Source: Ignelater luminosus (taxonomy: Eukaryota; Arthropoda; Insecta; Coleoptera; Elateridae). Taken from it: a stretch of DNA of 64,000 nucleotides. Made by a program: the position numbers and the translations under genes. The notes under the pieces were generated by a model. That model had not been told where the DNA came from. It worked only from the letters and a program-made list of their open reading frames with translations, and did not search any database. Each line of letters starts with the position of its first letter. Position 1 is the stretch's first letter. The stretch is from assembly GCA_011009095.1 (NCBI GenBank), contig VTPC01090429.1, positions 1 through 64,000 of the forward strand, read 5' to 3'. Below, in pieces: positions 59,171-64,000 of this stretch.

Positions 59171-60799
59171 GTTTGACATATCAAAGAATTGTAAAAAACA
59201 AAATTCGTGTAATTCCTAATGAGGTTTAAAGTATTGTCTAATAAAATTTATTTTATTGAAGGAACAAAAGACTAGAAGATATTAAATGTTGGTGTAGTCC
59301 CAGAAGAAGAAAACTTATACTAGCGTGTCATCTTTAAACAACTATAATTAGACAAGGAAGAAAGATCAGATATACGTTCATAGAAACTTCTCATCTTATC
59401 TTAAGCTAAAGAATACGTAAAAGTCGATATAGCAATCAACCTAACTCTGTTTAGGTCAACTTTTCTCATCACTTTCTCATGTCAGATTAAACAGTAGTAA
59501 TGATAAGCAAAATCTCTATCTGAACACAACGTATAGTTCAAATTCCCTTGTTAATTCAACTTCTTTAATCACATTTTCTGTTTTCTCTAACACCATTTTT
59601 CTTAATTTTACTAACTTACTGTTTACTCTCTTCAAGTAATTGGATTTTTCTCATACCTCAAAAACTTAACTATATAAAATAACAAAAGAAATCTAAGCGT
59701 AGTAGTCTTTTAATATAAATATTTAGTCTGTTATCGCTCTTCCGTTTTGAAAACCAAATTAAGCAGATTGCAGTATCAAGATATGGACAATTATGTAAGA
59801 TAATTTCTGTAAGATAACTTATGTCTTATAGAAAAATAAAAGGCAATATTTTCCAAAACAACGGGTTGAAAATAAGACGTTTTATTCTATCAAGTTTGCC
59901 AGAAAACCGTAAGTACATACATACATGCAAAATATCATCTAAAAATTAACAATTTGTTAATGTGCAACTTAACGCACGTCCTTTGCCTTATTTTTTTGCA
60001 GATAACATGTAAAGAAGATTCACACCAAGTAGCACAAATAACTGCAATGCATAAGAATAGATTAAAATTTTAACAAGAATATCGAAAATAAAGATTGTTA
60101 ACAACTTTAAATCAAGTTTTTAAACATTTACGCCAAATTTTTTGTCACAGCAAATATTTCCTTAAACAAGTTGTAATATTTATTACATGCTTAAAAGTCT
60201 CTTTCCAAAAGTATTGCAATAGAACTATAGTGGTGAGAAAAAGTCCTTCATTGCCATCGCCTACACATTTTCTGCATATTCTCCCTGATTATCTTTACTT
60301 ATCTAGTAGTTATTGTTGAAATAGAAATAATTATTATCACAAGTTCCAATTATATTATAAGTAATATCAGCCCCGTAATGACTTTCAAAATTCATTCAGC
60401 TTATTAATTTTGTCGAAGTTGCAAAGTGGCATCCCAACGAACAAAATTATCAGGTCGAAAACAATGAGAAATTATGTTTCAACATAGAAAAAGTGTTTCC
60501 AGTTATGAAATAACTGCTAAAGTTCAGTGCGATCAGTCTTCAGTTATTGGAATGATATAGGAAGCGAATGGCCAAAAAATGTTTGAAAATAGTGCATTTA
60601 GAACTTAGTTTTTCTCAATTTTTCAAGTAATGCAAAACTTTTTTTCCTACATTATAAAAAACGGATTTAAAAAAGTGCTCTGTTTATATTAGTAGATATA
60701 TGTATTTAGTATCAACATAACTGCTATTGTTTATAAATTATTTTATTCTTATAAATAATTTATAGTAGTAAAAAGACTAAAAATGATATTGGCATGTAA
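59171..60799. other. AT-rich DNA without recognisable genes
   Basis: No TE protein, RNA or exon recognised; only short low-complexity frames. Confidence 0.55.
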
Positions 60800-61094
60800 T
60801 AGTGTAGTCCAATTTCGATGGGATTAAATAGGTAACTTTCTTAGCGACATTGAATTCTATGTTAAAAAGTCCCGGAACAATGTTAAAATGATTTTGTTCT
60901 AGCTTGGAGAATTGAAGAAATCGGCCATTTTTCAGTTTTTCTTTCTAGGGAAAAAACAAAAGACGACAGCTTATTTCTGGCAAGGCTAATGAAATAAGCA
61001 TGAAAAAAGAGGTCAAGAGTACCTAAGCCGTTTTCATTTATCTACGCTAATAAGAAAGTTACCCATTTAATCCCATCGAAATTGGACCGTACTG
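60800..61094. mobile_element. MITE with about 45-bp TIRs
   Basis: The left arm (AGTGTAGTCCAATTTCGATG, then GGATTAAATAGGTAACTTTC) and right arm (ending GAAATTGGACCGTACTG) are inverted copies over about 45 bp. The right end has TA directly outside (61095-61096); the left flank is slightly degraded. The 295-bp element has no coding capacity. Probably Tc1/mariner type. Confidence 0.75.
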
Positions 61095-61131
61095 TACATT
61101 ATATGGATAGTAGTGGATAAACGCATAGATA

Positions 61132-62385
61132 ACACATGGGCTGAAAAGTCCCAGGCCCAACAAAGAAAACATGTTTTTTTTGTTCAAAATTAGTTTTATT
61201 CATCAACGTAATTTCCATCAAGAACAACGCAATCATTCCAGCGCCGCTCTAACATTTCAATACCACTTTTGTAGAACGATTTATCTTTTGCCTCAAAATA
61301 GGACTCAGTTTCAGCGATAATCTCTTCATTCGAGCGAAAGGTCTGCGAACAGCCAGTAGTCGCTGGGAGCCAAATCTGGCGAATACCGTGGATGTGGAAG
61401 CAATTCGAAGTTCAATTCATGTAGTTTTGCCATTGTTTTGATTGACTTGTGACACGGTGCGTTGTCTTGATGAAAGGAAATTTTTTTCTTTGCCATATGT
61501 GGTCGTTTCTTTGCAATTTCGACCTTCAAACGCTCCAATAACGCTATATAATATTCAGTGTTGATGGTATTTTCCTTCTCAAGATAGTCGATGAATATTA
61601 CACCACGCACATCCCAAAATACCGAGGCCATAACCTTTCCAGCCGATTGTTGTGCTTTCGGTCGCTTTGGACGAGGTTCACCAGTTGCTGTCCACTCAGA
61701 TGACGATCGTTTTGATTCCGGAGTGAAGTGATGGATCCATTGTCACATATCGACGCAAAAATTCCCGTTTGTTACGTTTAAACATGGCCAAACACTGCTC
61801 AGAAACATCAACACGTTCTTGTTTTTGGTGAACAGTGAGCAAACGCGGCACCCACTTTGAGCAGAGCTTTCTCATAGTCAAATGCTCATGCAATATAAAG
61901 AAACACGTTCTTTTGATATCTTTACATGTCAGCTAACTCACGCAACTTCACTTTTCGATCATTCAAAACGATTTTGTGGATTTGTTTGATGTTTTCTGGT
62001 GTTTCCGCCTCATTTGGACGTCCACTGCGTTGTGCATCATCGGTGTCTCTACGACCACGTTTGAAGTCAGCAAACCAACGTTTTATTGTTGTTTCTGATG
62101 GAGCGGAGTCCCCATAACACTTTTCAAGCCATTGCTTCGCTTGAACGGTATTTTTTCCCATCAAGAAGCAGTGTAAAATTAAAACACGAAATTGTTTTTG
62201 ATCCATTGTTTTGAAAATAACAAAAGTAGCGTCACTCTTAGCACAATAACTCACAAAATAATGAATAGAATATCATGAAATTTTAACAGCTGTCTTTTGA
62301 AGGTTAGTACTAACTGAAAAAGCGGTGAATGCAATAGAACTAGCGCCATCTATTTGTTAGGCCTGGGACTTTTCAGCCCATGTGT
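61132..62385 (-). mobile_element. mariner element 4, complete ends
   Basis: The TIRs begin ACACATGGGCTGAAAAGTCC, are identical over about 26 bp, and have TA on both sides (61130-61131 and 62386-62387). At 1254 bp it is shorter than the other three because of internal deletions. The TIR is clearly of another mariner subfamily. Confidence 0.95.
61196..62206 (-). pseudogene. mariner transposase (DD34D), several deletions
   Basis: The start is ATG at 62206 (MDQKQFRVLILHCF) and the stop at 61196-61198. The helix-turn-helix region, KWVPRLLTVHQK, FHQDNAPCHKS and SPDLAPSDYWLF (second and third Asp, 34 apart) are present. A deletion of about 10 bases at 61740 removes residues just after the first catalytic Asp in YVTMD. 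A break near 61910 and another deletion near 61330 (after the WLFADL block) also disrupt it. It is more damaged than the other three mariners. Confidence 0.92.
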
Positions 62386-62387
62386 TA

Positions 62388-64000
62388 AAATAGGTTTGCA
62401 AATGTGAATGTTGGGAAGCTGACTTCTGATCGTTCTGCTCTTTTGCATCTTTTGGCATCTAAATTCTCTAGTTTAGTTCGATTTATCGATGGAAATTTAA
62501 GATAGAAAATCTAAATATAATAGATATTTTGTTTCAGCAGAACTTTGGTCTACAAATATACATACAGCATAAAAAGGAGCCTCATTAAAGCATTTTGACT
62601 CCCACTTAATTAATATCGTATTTCTGTCCTTGATTAATTTTAATAAGAGGTTAATTATCATTCAATCTCCGATTAAAGTTAGTCAATGATGAAAGTATCA
62701 GGCCTTAATCTTATGCTCAAACAAATAAGAAAAGGTTATTCTAATATCAAACAATACGAGACGAGCTTTCTTAAAAGGTCTACAGAGATCTTTGTCGTCA
62801 GAATTTGTGGTCACGTTGGAGGACATGGTAGCAGGTTGCTTTTCTCAAGAACATTTTAATTCTTAAACAATACATATATTAATGTTTTACAGGTATAACT
62901 ATAAACTTTTATTGATTTTTGAAGTAGCTGAAATATAAAGAAAAGGTCAATCATTCAGAGTCAACTAGTACATATTGCAACCAATTTCAAATCTTTAATA
63001 AATATGATTACTGAATTGGAAAAGGGGACACTCCGTCAGTAGAGGATTTATTGTGGAGGCCGTGTTAAGTAATATTAAAAAAAAATAATAACAAAATATA
63101 GTGCTCCAAACAATTAGTGCAATATTAAACAAAAACCCTGAGTTTGGGTGCTTACTTAATATCTATAGGAAAAGTTTTTGAAGGTAAGTAACATTAGAGG
63201 AATTTTCCCCGCCATAAGGATTTGCTGCGGAAATCCTTCCTAACTTTAAATATGTTCCAATTATATTGGTGAATGCCAACCAATCTATCTCAGTGTATAA
63301 ATTAATATTAGACGTTATTTGGTGCATAGAAATTCGTCCTCTGTTCATAACTATTGGAATACTTTTGTTTTTTTTTGCTTCTTGCTTGATCAGATTCATT
63401 CAACTAAATTATGATGACCTTTCTTGACTTGTTTCTTACTAATTCTAATAATAGAACCTATAATTAATTCATATAAACATAAGCAAGATTATTATTAACG
63501 CTATTTTTCCAGTTTTGTTTTTTTAGTTTCTGACGTTTCCGATGATTTAGAAAAATAACTTGGAGATCTGAATTTACATAACATACAGAAATGAACACGG
63601 AATCGTTTGGACAAATGTATTTATAGAACACTAGGTAATTGCATCTTTTGAGCAAACTTAGTTCATTTAAAAAAATTAATTTATTCACAGACATTCCTTT
63701 AGATCAATGATCGCCAGTTTTGTTTGGAAAATTACTACAGAGCCACGAGTATATCAACCTTAACATTTTCTCTTTTATTGCGGAAATACATTTCATTATA
63801 AATGAAAGTACAAAGAACGGGAGAATTCTGTACCAAATTTAATCTTAAATCTTTTTGGAACAATTACTGTTATTATACAAAATTAGATAATAAATAATTA
63901 TTTCATCAATGTAATAATATAAGGTTATGATATGGTTTCCTTTCTACTTAGTTTATGCTCTAAATGTCTATAAAAATCCTACATTTAAAACTAATTTCAT
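62388..64000. other. AT-rich DNA without recognisable genes
   Basis: No protein domain, RNA or repeat boundary recognised to the end of the window. Confidence 0.55.

Noticed and set aside
1-64000. CRISPR arrays, operons or prokaryotic defence systems
   Set aside because: No regularly spaced repeats and no bacterial genes; TE content and splice-type signals point to an insect genome.

Overview
The window looks like AT-rich intergenic or intronic DNA from an insect, plausibly a beetle, although no species can be named from sequence alone. It has no prokaryotic layout and no operons. Nearly all recognisable coding sequence is decayed transposable-element (TE) protein: a Tc1 transposase, four mariners, two hAT elements, Ty3/Gypsy pol genes of two lineages, a Penelope-like element, several non-LTR retrotransposons, a tRNA-derived SINE and several MITEs. 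Between these lie kilobases of AT-rich sequence in which I recognise no gene.

Layout. 0.27-1.9 kb: a TA-flanked MITE beside a Tc1 transposase pseudogene on the minus strand. 1.9-9.4 kb: mostly empty, but with a strong microRNA-like hairpin (8718-8807) and a possible host promoter plus first coding exon on the minus strand (9081-9363). 10.5-16.3 kb: a 24-bp inverted repeat, a decayed non-LTR reverse transcriptase, an unclassified 1.56-kb element with roughly 300-bp terminal inverted repeats (TIRs) that holds a cysteine-rich coding tail, and a fold-back MITE. 16.3-23.3 kb: nothing recognised. 23.3-26.4 kb: a Jockey-like remnant, a SINE and a Penelope-like element ending in a GIY-YIG domain. 26.7-29.4 kb: an 80-bp tandem duplication and a small MITE.

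30-35.4 kb: a complete but frameshifted mariner, then a TTF-zinc-finger hAT transposase split by a second complete mariner. 35.4-40.5 kb: nothing recognised. 40.8-46.7 kb: a Gypsy pol remnant whose 3' coding end is an intact OARD1-like macro domain, its LTR, a remnant of an unnamed insect protein family, a second related LTR and a non-LTR tail. 47.1-49.5 kb: a second Gypsy pol on the plus strand. 50.8-53 kb: a third mariner and a solo LTR with a 4-bp target duplication. 54.1-58.2 kb: a non-LTR retrotransposon interrupted by a hAT-like element, which itself holds another TIR element carrying a second copy of the cysteine-rich tail. 60.8-62.4 kb: a MITE and a fourth mariner.

No intact autonomous element was found. 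The observations most worth following are the macro domain continuous with Gypsy pol, the same cysteine-rich tail inside two structurally different TIR elements, the microRNA-like hairpin and the candidate promoter/first exon.
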